NCBI GenBank assembly: GCA_945882755.1
Contig: CAMCWS010000022.1
Span: forward strand, 1 to 24,566
Length of the DNA stretch: 24,566 nucleotides
DNA from: Bordetella parapertussis
GTDB taxonomy: Bacteria; Pseudomonadota; Gammaproteobacteria; Burkholderiales; Burkholderiaceae_C
Direction: 5' to 3'
Of this stretch, positions 14,640-22,805 are shown piece after piece. The translations under genes and the position numbers were made by a program. The notes beneath the pieces were generated by a model. It ran no database searches, was not told the DNA's origin, and worked only from the letters and a program-made list of their open reading frames with translations. Each line of letters starts with the position of its first letter. Position 1 is the stretch's first letter.

Positions 14640-14933
14640 ATGTCAGCCGCTTACATCATTGTCGATACCCTGATCACCAACGATGAAGAGATGGAGAAAT
14701 ACAAACTTTTAGCCAAGCCTTTGGTGGAAAGTTTTGGCGGCGAGTATTTGGCACGCGGCGGGCAGTTGTTGGTGAAAGAAAACCAGTTGTGGTCGCCCAC
14801 CCGTTTGGTGCTGCTGCGTTTTCCGTCCATGGCACAGGCGCAAACGTTTTATGACTCACCCGCCTACCAAAAGATATTGCCTATCAGCCAAAGTTGTACC
14901 CAGCGTACCTTGGTGATGCTCGAAGGCCTCTAG
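14640..14933 (+). CDS. DUF1330 domain protein
   Basis: This 97-residue protein fits DUF1330, a small dimeric ferredoxin-like alpha/beta family of unknown function. It opens AAYIIVDTLITNDEEMEKYK and continues with VESFGGEYLARGG (about 29-41), then RLVLLRFPSMAQAQTFYDSPAYQKI, the family's most conserved segment. An AAGGA ribosome site precedes the ATG by seven bases. It starts 15 bases after the histidine kinase stop, so it may be the last gene of the two-component transcript. It converges on tolA with only 13 bases between the stops. No catalytic residue can be assigned. Confidence 0.9.
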   Translation: MSAAYIIVDTLITNDEEMEKYKLLAKPLVESFGGEYLARGGQLLVKENQLWSPTRLVLLRFPSMAQAQTFYDSPAYQKILPISQSCTQRTLVMLEGL

Positions 14934-14946
14934 GCCATTGCGCTTT

Positions 14947-15780
14947 TTAATCTCGCGGGCGAAAGCTAAAGACCAAGCGCGTTGGCACACTGCCATCCAC
15001 ATCGCGCGGCAACATGGCGGTTTTATACAGGCCGTTGACTACCGCGTCATCCCATGCTTTGTTTCCGCTGGGTTTGAGCAAATTCACATCCTCGATTTTG
15101 CCGCTGGGACTGCAAGTCACTTCCACTTCAGCGGTGGGATTGCCCACCACGTTTTGCAACAAGTTGTCGGGAAAAGTGATGTTGGGTTTGACTTTGGCGC
15201 GTAAGCGGCCGATATAGCTTGCAGACGGGCCACTGGCCTTGGGTGCGACGCCGGTGTCTACTGGCGTGCCGGCAGACCCCGCCATGGATTGCAATCGCTT
15301 GACGGCCGCTTGGTGACGTGCCTCGGCTTCTTGTTTTTCTTTTGCTTTAAGTTTGGCTTCTTCTTCCTTCTCAGCTTTGCGTTTGGCTTTTTTATCTTCT
15401 TGCGCCTGCTGCAGTTTTTCCTCTACCTGTTTCTTTTTCAATTTATCAATCGCGATTTGCGGATCGACTACAGGTTTGGCTGTTTCTGAAGGCTTGACAG
15501 GCGGGGCAACGGGAGAAGGCGGTTCGGGTTGCGGCTCGGGTTCGGGCGTAGGGGGCACATCAGGCTCAGGCGGCAGTTCCGATTTGGGTGCAACCGGTTG
15601 GGGTATCGCCGACCACAGCTCTGCTTCCACGCTCATGTCTTGCGGCTGTTGCGACCACAAGGTGCCCCAGTTCAAAGCCAATAACAGCAAAGCATGCACT
15701 GCCAATGCCAACACCAGCGCACGGCCTTGTCCGCCATCCGACGTAGGCGCAAATTCCAAGTGGGCTTCGTTAGAACGCAT
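14947..15780 (-). CDS. tolA: TolA, inner-membrane-anchored Tol-Pal protein
   Basis: TolA links the TolQR motor to TolB-Pal across the periplasm and supports outer-membrane constriction during division. The 277-residue product has a short cytoplasmic N-terminus and one transmembrane helix (about 21-38). A proline-rich segment follows (about 60-100). Next is a Lys/Glu/Ala-rich helical stretch with many KAKRKAEKEEEAK-like repeats (about 105-165). The C-terminal TonB-like domain (about 185-277) contains SYIGRLRAKVKPNI and AEVEVTCSPSGKIEDVNLLKPSG. The helical part is shorter than in E. coli TolA (421 residues), usual for this order. It starts ten bases after tolR. Downstream there is no tolB or pal; the next gene is DUF1330 on the other strand. 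Confidence 0.95.
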   Translation of the reverse strand: MRSNEAHLEFAPTSDGGQGRALVLALAVHALLLLALNWGTLWSQQPQDMSVEAELWSAIPQPVAPKSELPPEPDVPPTPEPEPQPEPPSPVAPPVKPSETAKPVVDPQIAIDKLKKKQVEEKLQQAQEDKKAKRKAEKEEEAKLKAKEKQEAEARHQAAVKRLQSMAGSAGTPVDTGVAPKASGPSASYIGRLRAKVKPNITFPDNLLQNVVGNPTAEVEVTCSPSGKIEDVNLLKPSGNKAWDDAVVNGLYKTAMLPRDVDGSVPTRLVFSFRPRD

Positions 15781-15790
15781 ACCGTCTATG

Positions 15791-16234
15791 TCAATCGTTC
15801 AGTTGAACCGACAAACCTACACGTTGAACACCAGCGCGTTGCAAACTGTCCATCAGCTTCACAACATTTTCATAAGCGATTTGTTTGTCGGCACTGATAA
15901 CGACAGGTGTAGCGGCATTGCCAGCTTGCAGTTGCAAGGTCAGGGCGGCGACGTTGTCCATTGTTGCGGTTTGTTTGACATCGGTGCCAGGCACGTTTGA
16001 AGCACTGCGTGACTTGACCATGATGCTGAGCTTTTTATCGATCTCGACCGTGATGACTTGATCAGGGACAGCACTGGCCTTGCCCACCGTGGGAATGTCA
16101 ATCATGCTGGGCGCCATCAAGGGCGCGGTCACCATGAAGATGATGAGCAGCACCAACATCACATCGATAAAGGGCACCATATTGATATCGCTCATGGTGC
16201 GCCGTCGCATGCTGCGGGGTGTGGACGAAGACAT
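15791..16234 (-). CDS. tolR: TolR, ExbD-family Tol-Pal subunit
   Basis: TolR pairs with TolQ to form the proton-driven motor of the Tol-Pal system in the inner membrane. The 147-residue protein has a short basic cytoplasmic start and then the ExbD/TolR hallmark MSDINMVPFIDVMLVLLIIF. The proton-carrying Asp is D24. The single membrane helix is followed by a periplasmic domain with the family segments ITVEIDKKLSIMV and VVISADKQIAYENVVKLMDSLQ. A GAGG ribosome site lies in the 15-base gap after tolQ. It reads as a normal family member, with nothing missing. Confidence 0.96.
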   Translation of the reverse strand: MSSSTPRSMRRRTMSDINMVPFIDVMLVLLIIFMVTAPLMAPSMIDIPTVGKASAVPDQVITVEIDKKLSIMVKSRSASNVPGTDVKQTATMDNVAALTLQLQAGNAATPVVISADKQIAYENVVKLMDSLQRAGVQRVGLSVQLND

Positions 16235-16249
16235 GGGGTTAGCCTCGCT

Positions 16250-16945
16250 TTAGCGTGTCAGTGTGGTGGCTTGTGCGCCCACATTGCGTTGCAAGATATT
16301 CGAGAACTCTTCGATGAAGGTTTCCAGTCGGTTAGCTACGCGGTCAATATCGCGAGAGAAACGGTTAAAGGCCAGCACCGCAGGAATAGCTGCAAACAAA
16401 CCAATGGCAGTAGCAACCAAGGCTTCGGCGATGCCAGGGGCGACCTTGGCTAAGGTGACTTGCTGCATTTGTGCCAAACCGGTGAACGCATGCATGATGC
16501 CCCACACCGTACCAAACAAACCGACATAAGGCGATACTGAGCCTACAGACGCCAACATAGACAAGTTAGATTCAATCGCATCCATTTCACGTTGTAGGCT
16601 GGCACGCATGGCACGGCGTGCACCGTCCATCAACAAGCCGCTGTCTGTGATGCGTCGTTCTCGCAGTTTTTGGTATTCGCGCATGCCACTGGCAAAAATA
16701 CGTTCCATGGGGCCTGCCAGCTTAGCGTTTTGCTGGGCTGCGGCAAACAACTCTTGTAAGCTTTTACCCGACCAAAACTCTCGCTCAAACTCATCGTTCA
16801 AACGTTGCACATCACTCAGCGACAAGAGCTTGCGAAAAATAGCAGTCCAACTCATCAGAGACACGAACAGCAGCAGGAGCACAACCGCCTGAACAACCCA
16901 GCTTGCATCTAACAACAACTGAACAATGGAAAACTCTTGGTTCAT
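16250..16945 (-). CDS. tolQ: TolQ, ExbB-family Tol-Pal motor subunit
   Basis: TolQ forms the proton channel core with TolR in the inner membrane. From the ATG at 16943-16945 it is 231 residues with three membrane helices: around residues 16-36, 130-150 and 165-190. The family segment SVSPYVGLFGTVWGIMHAFTGL is clear, as is the following LAKVAPGIAEALVATAIGLFAAIPAVLAFN. The start is set by the ybgC stop, which overlaps it as ATGA, and by a TTGGAG ribosome site. A longer frame to 17062 is only open sequence inside ybgC. TolQ, TolR and TolA form a contiguous set. Confidence 0.96.
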   Translation of the reverse strand: MNQEFSIVQLLLDASWVVQAVVLLLLFVSLMSWTAIFRKLLSLSDVQRLNDEFEREFWSGKSLQELFAAAQQNAKLAGPMERIFASGMREYQKLRERRITDSGLLMDGARRAMRASLQREMDAIESNLSMLASVGSVSPYVGLFGTVWGIMHAFTGLAQMQQVTLAKVAPGIAEALVATAIGLFAAIPAVLAFNRFSRDIDRVANRLETFIEEFSNILQRNVGAQATTLTR

Positions 16946-17343
16946 ATCAAACGCTCCAAAATGGAAGGGGGAATGCGGTCGGGCTTGAGGCTGGCAGCTT
17001 GAACCCAGCCAATGCGAATCGTACCTTCGCACAGCAGCACGGGTTCGGTGGCTTGTCGCCAAGCTTGTTGGGTAATCACCAAGCTAGAGCGACCTTTGTT
17101 CAGCATGCTGGCGTTGACGGTCAATAAGTCATCAAGCTGAGCGGGTTTGTGGTACTTCAGCTGGGTTTCCACCACCACAAACATGCCGCCCGTGGCTTCG
17201 CGCAAGGCTTGTTGTTCGATACCCAAATGGCGCAGCCACTCGGTACGGGCGCGTTCAAAAAACTTTAAATAGTTGGCATAAAACACGATGCCACCCGCAT
17301 CGGTGTCTTCCCAGTAAACACGCACAGGAAATTCAAAGCTCAT
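16942..17343 (-). CDS. ybgC: YbgC, acyl-CoA thioesterase of the Tol-Pal cluster
   Basis: YbgC is a hotdog-fold acyl-CoA thioesterase, usually the first gene of the tol-pal operon; it has been linked to phospholipid metabolism. The 133-residue protein carries the family signature VYWEDTDAGGIVFYANYLKF (about 9-28), including the catalytic-region Asp. Where E. coli YbgC has His in VVYHASY, this protein has Tyr (IVFYANY), a form I recall from other beta- and gammaproteobacteria. FFERARTEWLRHLGIEQ completes the motif. The start overlaps the aminotransferase stop as ATGA and the stop overlaps the tolQ start the same way. Confidence 0.95.
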   Translation of the reverse strand: MSFEFPVRVYWEDTDAGGIVFYANYLKFFERARTEWLRHLGIEQQALREATGGMFVVVETQLKYHKPAQLDDLLTVNASMLNKGRSSLVITQQAWRQATEPVLLCEGTIRIGWVQAASLKPDRIPPSILERLI

Positions 17344-18530
17344 GCGGCCGCCAACAGTCGTTGAATGCGTTGTGCCGCCGTGTTCAAGTCTTGCAAAGAA
17401 GACGCGGTAGAAAAGCGCACATAGTCACCTGGCGCATGTGTGCCAAAGTCTCGCCCGGGGGTGACCGCCACATGGGCGTGTTGCATCAGGTGCTCGGCAA
17501 AGGCCCAGCTGTCTGGCAAGCCAAGGCTGCGGCAAGCGTCGCGGCAATCGGCCCAAGCGTAAAACGCGCCATCGGGCACCACAGGAACCGGCAAACCCAT
17601 GGCGTTGAGTTGGGGGATGAAGCTGTCTCGTCTGGCTTTGAAGTCTGCACGTCGCTCTTCATAGATGCTCAGGCTCTCGGGTTCAAAGCAAGCCAAGGCG
17701 GCGTGTTGTGACACAGTGCTGGGGCAAATAAACAGGTTTTGTGCCAAGCGCTCCATCACGGGCACCAAGGTATCGGGCACCACCAACCACCCCAAGCGCC
17801 AACCGGTCATATTGAAGTACTTGGAAAAGCTGTTGATGCTGATGATTTGGTCGTCGATGGCCAAAGCGGTTTGCGCGAAGGTGTCGTCATAGCTTAGCCC
17901 TAAGTAAATTTCATCCACCATGGTGATGCCGCCGTGTTGTTGCACCACACCATGGATGGCTTTGAGCTCTGCTGCAGCAACCGATGTGCCCGTAGGGTTT
18001 GAGGGAGAGGCCAACAACACACCACGTGTTTGACCCCCCCAGTGGGCTGCTACCTGCGAAGCACTCAGCTGAAAGCGTTGCGCTGCATCGGTGGGAAGCA
18101 AAACAGCTTTTCCTTGGGCTGCACTCACAAAATGCCGGTTGCAGGGGTAGCTGGGGTCGGGCATCAGCACCTCGTCACCGTCTTCAATCAAGGCCATGCA
18201 GGCTAGCAGTAGTGCCCCCGATGCACCGGCTGTGACCACGATACGACGCGCAGGCACTTGCACCCCAAAGCGCGATCCATACCAAGCACTGATTCTCTCG
18301 CGCAGGGTGTCTAAGCCGAGGGCATTGGTGTACTGGGTTTGGCCATTGCGCACAACGCGTTCAGCAGCCGCTTGCACCAAGGGTGGGGCGGTGAAATCGG
18401 GTTCGCCAATATTGAGGAACACCATGGGTTGATCGGTGTGCTTGACCTCGGCAGCGATACGTTGCGCCGCTTTGGCCATTTCCATCACATAGAAAGGCTC
18501 GATGCGTTGGGCGCGTTGCGTGATGCGCAT
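17340..18530 (-). CDS. PLP-dependent aminotransferase, class I/II
   Basis: This 396-residue enzyme is a fold-type I aminotransferase resembling aspartate/aromatic aminotransferases. Substrate-binding motifs include FLNIGEPDFTAPP (about 38-50) and the cofactor region TAGASGALLLA. ASPSNPTGT (174-182), D206 in TMVDEIYLGL and the PLP lysine K237 in SFSKYFNMTGWRLGW follow. The C-terminal substrate Arg is in DYVRFSTASS. It is not possible to choose between aspartate, tyrosine or alanine specificity. The start lies two bases after the nusB stop. Its stop overlaps ybgC as ATGA. Its place between nusB and ybgC says nothing clear about its pathway. Confidence 0.9.
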   Translation of the reverse strand: MRITQRAQRIEPFYVMEMAKAAQRIAAEVKHTDQPMVFLNIGEPDFTAPPLVQAAAERVVRNGQTQYTNALGLDTLRERISAWYGSRFGVQVPARRIVVTAGASGALLLACMALIEDGDEVLMPDPSYPCNRHFVSAAQGKAVLLPTDAAQRFQLSASQVAAHWGGQTRGVLLASPSNPTGTSVAAAELKAIHGVVQQHGGITMVDEIYLGLSYDDTFAQTALAIDDQIISINSFSKYFNMTGWRLGWLVVPDTLVPVMERLAQNLFICPSTVSQHAALACFEPESLSIYEERRADFKARRDSFIPQLNAMGLPVPVVPDGAFYAWADCRDACRSLGLPDSWAFAEHLMQHAHVAVTPGRDFGTHAPGDYVRFSTASSLQDLNTAAQRIQRLLAAA

Positions 18531-18532
18531 GC

Positions 18533-19030
18533 TTATTCGGTAGCGGCAGTAGGCAAGTCGGCTGTAGGCGTTTTGCGATCAGCTTCTACCTCGGTGGCAC
18601 GCAATTGCAGGGCCAGTTGGTTGAGAACCGCGTTCACGTATTTGTGGCCATCGGTGCCGCCGAACTCTTTGGCCAAATCGATGCATTCATTCAACACCAC
18701 ACGCCATGGAATATCGATGCAATGCTGCAACTCATAAGCACCAATCCAAAGCACCGCATGTTCAATCGGGGAGAGTTCGGTCAACTTGCGGTCCAACATC
18801 GGCAGAATCAGCGCATCCAGTGCAGCTGCTTGTTCGGCACAGCCGTGCAGCAGGGCATCGAAATGCACTGCATCTGCTTTATTAAAACCACTCAGATCGC
18901 GGGTAAAAATATCGACCTCATCGGCAGGGTTGCCACCCACCATCACTTGGTACAGCGCTTGCAACGCAAAACCACGAGCCCGGGTACGGGCGGCACGGGC
19001 ACTGGCGCGGCGTAGGTTGTGTTCGGTCAT
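18533..19030 (-). CDS. nusB: Transcription antitermination factor NusB
   Basis: NusB binds boxA RNA with NusE (S10) and supports antitermination on ribosomal RNA operons. The 165-residue protein is all-helical in the family. It shows the N-terminal [17 protein letters not shown] segment (about 17-33), then [16 protein letters not shown] and the C-terminal signature [20 protein letters not shown], followed by [10 protein letters not shown]. The last 25 residues are an unstructured acidic tail seen in other members of this order. The start overlaps the ribH stop as ATGA. The ribH-nusB order is common in Proteobacteria. Confidence 0.96.
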   Translation of the reverse strand: MTEHNLRRASARAARTRARGFALQALYQVMVGGNPADEVDIFTRDLSGFNKADAVHFDALLHGCAEQAAALDALILPMLDRKLTELSPIEHAVLWIGAYELQHCIDIPWRVVLNECIDLAKEFGGTDGHKYVNAVLNQLALQLRATEVEADRKTPTADLPTAATE

Positions 19031-19494
19031 GTCAGGCTTTGCATCAACAGTGCCATTTCCACCGCAACCCGCGCCGCATCGCGGCCCTTATCGGTTTGAC
19101 GCGCCACGGCTTGGGGCAGGTCTTCGGTGGTCAGAATTGCATTGGCAATCGGTAAGCCATGGTCTAGCGCCAACTGCGTGATGGCAGAACCCGATTCATT
19201 GGCCACCAGTTCAAAGTGGTAGGTCTCGCCTCGAATGATGCATCCCAAGGCGATGAGCGCGTCGAAGCGCTGGGTTTGCGCCAAGGCCTGCAAAGCCACA
19301 GGCACTTCCAATGCGCCAGGAACTTGTACATGATCAATATGGTTTGTAGGTACCTTGAGAACTTTCAATTCAGCCAAGCAGGCTTGCGCCAAAGCGTTGG
19401 TGATCTCGGGGTTAAAGCGTGCTTGCACGATGCCAATGTGCAGGGCGCTACCGTTCATATCGGTACGTGTGGCGCTTAAATCGGGGTGGTGCAT
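19027..19494 (-). CDS. ribH: 6,7-dimethyl-8-ribityllumazine synthase
   Basis: RibH condenses the diaminouracil and dihydroxybutanone phosphate intermediates to lumazine, the penultimate step of riboflavin synthesis. The 155-residue length is typical. Key motifs are IGIVQARFN (about 20-28), [12 protein letters not shown] (58-69) and [13 protein letters not shown] (88-100). The last contains the catalytic-region H93. [22 protein letters not shown] follows. It starts one base after the ribBX stop and ends overlapping nusB. In this family it assembles into large oligomers. Nothing looks altered. Confidence 0.97.
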   Translation of the reverse strand: MHHPDLSATRTDMNGSALHIGIVQARFNPEITNALAQACLAELKVLKVPTNHIDHVQVPGALEVPVALQALAQTQRFDALIALGCIIRGETYHFELVANESGSAITQLALDHGLPIANAILTTEDLPQAVARQTDKGRDAARVAVEMALLMQSLT

Positions 19495-19495
19495 T

Positions 19496-20617
19496 TCATT
19501 CCTTGGAGAGGTAGCCGGTGATTTCCAGCCCGTAACCGGTCATGCTAGGCATACGCCTGGGGTTGCCCATGAGGCGCATTTTTTGAACGCCGCAGTCGCG
19601 CAATATTTGTGCACCTATGCCATAGGTGCGTAAATCCATGCGCCCACGCTCAGGCGCTTGGGCCGATCGCGCCACGCCTTCAAATTGCGCAAGCAGTCTT
19701 TCGCCAGTTTCACCGCAGTTGAGTAAGACCACCACGCCCGTGCCTTCGTTTGCCACTCGCGCTAATGCCGCATCTAAGGTCCACGAGTGCATCACCCGTT
19801 GTGGTTCCAGCGCATCCAACACTGACAAAGGTTCGTGCACACGCGCTAACACCGAATGGTCTGCAGACCAAGTGCCGCGTAACAAGGCAATGTGAACGCT
19901 GTCACTGGGCAGGTCTTTGTAGGCATGGGCGACGAATTCGCCGTGTGCAGTGGTCATGGGGCGGCTGCTGATTTTTGTCACCAAAGATTCTGTGCGACTG
20001 CGGTATTCAATCAAGTCAGCAATGGTGCCGATCTTCAAGCCGTGTTCGGCTGCAAACGCCATCAAGTCGGGTAGGCGCGCCATGGTGCCGTCGTCTTTCA
20101 TGATTTCGCAAATCACTGCAGCGGGTGAGCAACCTGCCATGGCAGCCAAATCGCAACCCGCTTCGGTATGGCCTGCGCGCATCAGCACACCGCCGTCTAC
20201 AGCTTGTAAAGGGAAGATATGGCCAGGCTGCACCAAGTCGTTGGCTGTGGCGGTTTTGGCCACGGCCACTTGCACGGTGCGTGCGCGATCAGCCGCAGAG
20301 ATACCCGTGGTCACACCTTGCGCCGCCTCAATCGAGACGGTGAAAGCGGTGCTGTATACCGTGCCATTGCGCTCCACCATGGGTGGCAACTTTAAATGTT
20401 CGCATCGTTCGCGGGTGAGGGTGAGGCAAACCAAGCCACGACCAAAGCGCGCCATGAAATTGATGGCTTCAGGCGTGACATGGTCAGCCGCCAGCACCAA
20501 GTCGCCTTCGTTCTCGCGGTCTTCTTCATCGACCAAAATCACCATGCGACCCGCTTTCATGTCGGCCACGATGTCGGCCAAAGGAGAAATAGCAACAGGC
20601 TTGAGGGGGCTTGTCAT
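19496..20617 (-). CDS. ribB: DHBP synthase fused to a degenerate GTP cyclohydrolase II-like domain (RibBX-type)
   Basis: The N-terminal half (to about 205) is 3,4-dihydroxy-2-butanone-4-phosphate synthase, which makes the four-carbon riboflavin precursor from ribulose 5-phosphate. It has the acidic substrate motif [16 protein letters not shown] (about 28-43), [15 protein letters not shown] and [16 protein letters not shown] (147-162), all intact. The C-terminal half (about 211-373) aligns with GTP cyclohydrolase II. The zinc-binding SEC-x-TGD-x-CDCG stretch is replaced by [26 protein letters not shown] and carries none of its three cysteines. Cyclohydrolase activity is therefore unlikely. Such RibBX hybrids are known in Proteobacteria, so a separate ribA is expected elsewhere. 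It overlaps ribE as ATGA and lies one base from ribH. Confidence 0.93.
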   Translation of the reverse strand: MTSPLKPVAISPLADIVADMKAGRMVILVDEEDRENEGDLVLAADHVTPEAINFMARFGRGLVCLTLTRERCEHLKLPPMVERNGTVYSTAFTVSIEAAQGVTTGISAADRARTVQVAVAKTATANDLVQPGHIFPLQAVDGGVLMRAGHTEAGCDLAAMAGCSPAAVICEIMKDDGTMARLPDLMAFAAEHGLKIGTIADLIEYRSRTESLVTKISSRPMTTAHGEFVAHAYKDLPSDSVHIALLRGTWSADHSVLARVHEPLSVLDALEPQRVMHSWTLDAALARVANEGTGVVVLLNCGETGERLLAQFEGVARSAQAPERGRMDLRTYGIGAQILRDCGVQKMRLMGNPRRMPSMTGYGLEITGYLSKE

Positions 20618-21255
20618 GGGTTTGCTTTCAATGAAGTGTCTAGGCTGAGCATGCGTTCCACATAGCGAGCCACTGTGTCGATTTCGAGGTTCACCGCGCT
20701 GCCGGTCTTTAAGTGACCCAGCGAGGTGTTTTCAATGGTGTGAGGAATCAGGTTGATGGACACCATACAACCCTCAGGGCCGTCTTCAACTTGGTTGACA
20801 GTCAAACTCACGCCATTGACGGTGATGGAGCCTTTGTAGGCGAGGTACTTGGCAAGAGAGAGCGGTGCCAACACCTGCAAGAGCCAGCTTTCGCCGATTT
20901 GTTCGAAGCGACTTACCGAGCCCATGCCATCCACATGTCCCGACACGATATGTCCACCCAGCCTGTCGTTGGCGCGCAGGGCTTTTTCCAAATTGAGTAC
21001 GGTACCGATATGGTCCAGACCTGCAGTTTTGGCCAGCGACTCGGCTGAAATATCGATGGTGAAAAGGTTTTGCGTGGTGTTGAAACTGGTGACCGTCATG
21101 CAAGCGCCGTTGAGGGCGATGCTGTCTCCAAGTCCCACATCATCTAAGTAATGCGCAGGTGTGCTGATCTCAAGGCGTTTGCCATGATCCAAAGAACGAC
21201 CCAGGTCGTGCACGGCGGCGATGCGCCCCACGCCGGTGATGATGCCGGTGAACAT
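20614..21255 (-). CDS. ribE: Riboflavin synthase (alpha subunit)
   Basis: This enzyme dismutates two lumazine molecules to riboflavin and the pyrimidine intermediate. The 213-residue protein contains two tandem lumazine-binding repeats. The first opens with [15 protein letters not shown] and holds [11 protein letters not shown]. The second contains [15 protein letters not shown] (about 98-112) and [13 protein letters not shown]. The repeat pair and length are normal. The start ATG at 21253-21255 is fixed by the invariant MFTGI opening. Its stop overlaps the RibBX start as ATGA. It follows ribD by 17 bases. Confidence 0.97.
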   Translation of the reverse strand: MFTGIITGVGRIAAVHDLGRSLDHGKRLEISTPAHYLDDVGLGDSIALNGACMTVTSFNTTQNLFTIDISAESLAKTAGLDHIGTVLNLEKALRANDRLGGHIVSGHVDGMGSVSRFEQIGESWLLQVLAPLSLAKYLAYKGSITVNGVSLTVNQVEDGPEGCMVSINLIPHTIENTSLGHLKTGSAVNLEIDTVARYVERMLSLDTSLKANP

Positions 21256-21272
21256 ACTGCTATTTTGGCAGA

Positions 21273-22376
21273 TCAGCGAAGGGGTCTGACCAAGACACGC
21301 AAATCAGTACCCACAAGCGTGGGGTTGTTGAATACCCATGACCTGGCATCATCGATTTTTTCAAGCAGTGGCAAGGCTGCCATGGGCTGTCCAGTGCCAA
21401 GCAAAACAGGAGCGATATAAATCAGTAGTTCATCCACCAAGCCAGCATTCAGCAGCGAGCCGTTGAGCTTGTGTCCAGCTTCGATGTGCACCTCGTTGTA
21501 AGCACGTTGCCCCATGTCTTGAACCATGACGCTCAAGTCCACTTTGTGGCCAGCACCTGGCAAATACACCAGCTCGGCACCTTGCCCTTGGAGGGCAGAT
21601 TCCTTGGTGACATCACGCTCGGCGTGGTAGATCACCACATGCCTGCTGGTATCCCATAAGCGTGCATCCAGCGGGGTTTGCAAACGCGAATCGACCAACA
21701 GCAAATGCGGTTGACGAGGGGTGTTAACGCCGCGCACGTTCAACTGGGGGTTGTCTTGCAACACCGTGCCGATGCCAGTGAGCACCGCACAGGCACGAGC
21801 GCGCCAATGGTGGCCATCCATGCGAGCAGCCTCGCCGGTGATCCATTGGCTTTGCCCATTCAGCAGAGCGGTTTGGCCGTCTAACGATTGCGCCGATTTC
21901 AAGCGCAGCCAAGGTGTGCTGAGCTCCATACGCTTGAAAAAACCAATATTCAGCTCCGTTGCCTCTTGAATGCCCAAACCAACATCGACTTGGATACCTG
22001 CTGCGCGCAACCGCGCCAAGCCCAAGCCCGCCACTTTAGGGTTGGGGTCTTGCACGCTGGCCACGACTTTGGCGATACCAGCATGAATCAGGGCATCGCA
22101 ACACGGGCCGGTGCGACCATGGTGGGCACAAGGCTCTAACGTGACATAAGCAGTCGCACCTTGCACATCATGCCCTCGTGCCTGCGCGTCGCGCAAGGCC
22201 ATGATTTCGGCATGGGCGAGTCCTGCGGCTTGGGTATGACCCTCGCCCAATACTTCACCACTGGACGAGCAAATCACACACCCAACACGGGGGTTGGGCG
22301 TGGTGATGAACAGGGCTTGCTTGGCCAAGGCCAAGGCTTGGTTCATTCGAGCGGTGTCGGTGTCAGACCAAATCAT
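21273..22376 (-). CDS. ribD: Bifunctional riboflavin deaminase/reductase RibD
   Basis: RibD carries out two early steps of riboflavin synthesis: deamination of the diaminopyrimidine and reduction of its ribosyl side chain. The 367-residue protein has an N-terminal cytidine-deaminase-like domain (to about 145). Its zinc ligands are H55-A-E57, C83 and C92 in LEPCAHHGRTGPC. The NADPH-binding reductase domain (about 150-365) opens WLRLKSAQSLDGQTAL and has VLTGIGTVLQDNPQLNVR. The start at 22376 leaves 30 bases after pilE. It has no Shine-Dalgarno and a GATAAT seven bases upstream. No FMN riboswitch fold was recognised in front of it. It begins the riboflavin block. Confidence 0.95.
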   Translation of the reverse strand: MIWSDTDTARMNQALALAKQALFITTPNPRVGCVICSSSGEVLGEGHTQAAGLAHAEIMALRDAQARGHDVQGATAYVTLEPCAHHGRTGPCCDALIHAGIAKVVASVQDPNPKVAGLGLARLRAAGIQVDVGLGIQEATELNIGFFKRMELSTPWLRLKSAQSLDGQTALLNGQSQWITGEAARMDGHHWRARACAVLTGIGTVLQDNPQLNVRGVNTPRQPHLLLVDSRLQTPLDARLWDTSRHVVIYHAERDVTKESALQGQGAELVYLPGAGHKVDLSVMVQDMGQRAYNEVHIEAGHKLNGSLLNAGLVDELLIYIAPVLLGTGQPMAALPLLEKIDDARSWVFNNPTLVGTDLRVLVRPLR

Positions 22377-22383
22377 TCGGACG

Positions 22384-22389
22384 ATTATC
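22384..22389 (-). promoter_or_regulatory. Candidate -10 box for ribD
   Basis: Read on the minus strand, GATAAT ends exactly seven bases before the ribD ATG, the same arrangement as at aroC. If active, it would give a leaderless ribD transcript starting within the pil-rib gap. No -35 match was found at 16-18 bases upstream, so confidence is low. Confidence 0.3.
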
Positions 22390-22406
22390 GGAGTCTTCTG
22401 CCAGTC

Positions 22407-22805
22407 TTACCTTTCCCAGCATTGGGCGGCACTCAATGCGGCGTTTTGCACTCCGCGCTCTCCTGTGTGGCCCAGTGTGAGGCTGCCGCAGGCGTCTTTG
22501 GCCTGTGCGCCCAAAGGAATGGCGGTCAAGGTAAAAGATTGGGCTTGGCTTTGCACTTGCAAGCGGTAGCGCAATTCGCTGCTTTGCCACACGCTGTCGG
22601 GCAGGCTAGAGGGGTAGTTACCCGAGATACTGGCCGCACGCTCAAGCCAATGTGCGGTTTTGGCCAAGGCGAGTTTGGCCAAGGTGCGCTGACTTTTATA
22701 TTGGGTATGTTGGTAACTGGGCAGCGCAAGACTGCTGAGTATGGCGATGAGCGCCATGACAAACAGCAACTCGATGAGGGAGAAACCGCCAAGGGTGCTT
22801 CTCAT
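22407..22805 (-). CDS. pilE: Type IV minor pilin PilE-like
   Basis: This 132-residue protein is a type IV prepilin. The leader is short (MRSTLGG), with cleavage after G7 before F8. The mature start FSLIELLFVMALIAILSSLALPSY has the conserved Glu at +5 (E12) and the hydrophobic helix. The globular part follows, and the C-terminal D-region is bounded by two cysteines (DACGSLTLGHTGERG and AAQCW). This is the PilE minor-pilin pattern seen in pilV-W-X-Y1-E clusters. The start overlaps the pilX stop as ATGA. A longer frame to 22889 lies inside pilX. Minor pilins prime pilus assembly at the inner membrane. Confidence 0.9.
   Translation of the reverse strand: MRSTLGGFSLIELLFVMALIAILSSLALPSYQHTQYKSQRTLAKLALAKTAHWLERAASISGNYPSSLPDSVWQSSELRYRLQVQSQAQSFTLTAIPLGAQAKDACGSLTLGHTGERGVQNAALSAAQCWER

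Noticed and set aside
14921..14950. The GGCC-TCTA-GGCC hairpin and nearby T-run as a terminator between DUF1330 and tolA.
   Set aside because: The stem is four bases and the T-run is not adjacent, so it is too weak to call a terminator.
20614..22406. FMN riboswitch upstream of the riboflavin genes.
   Set aside because: The genes overlap or are separated by 1-30 bases, leaving no room for a riboswitch, and no conserved FMN-element sequence was seen.
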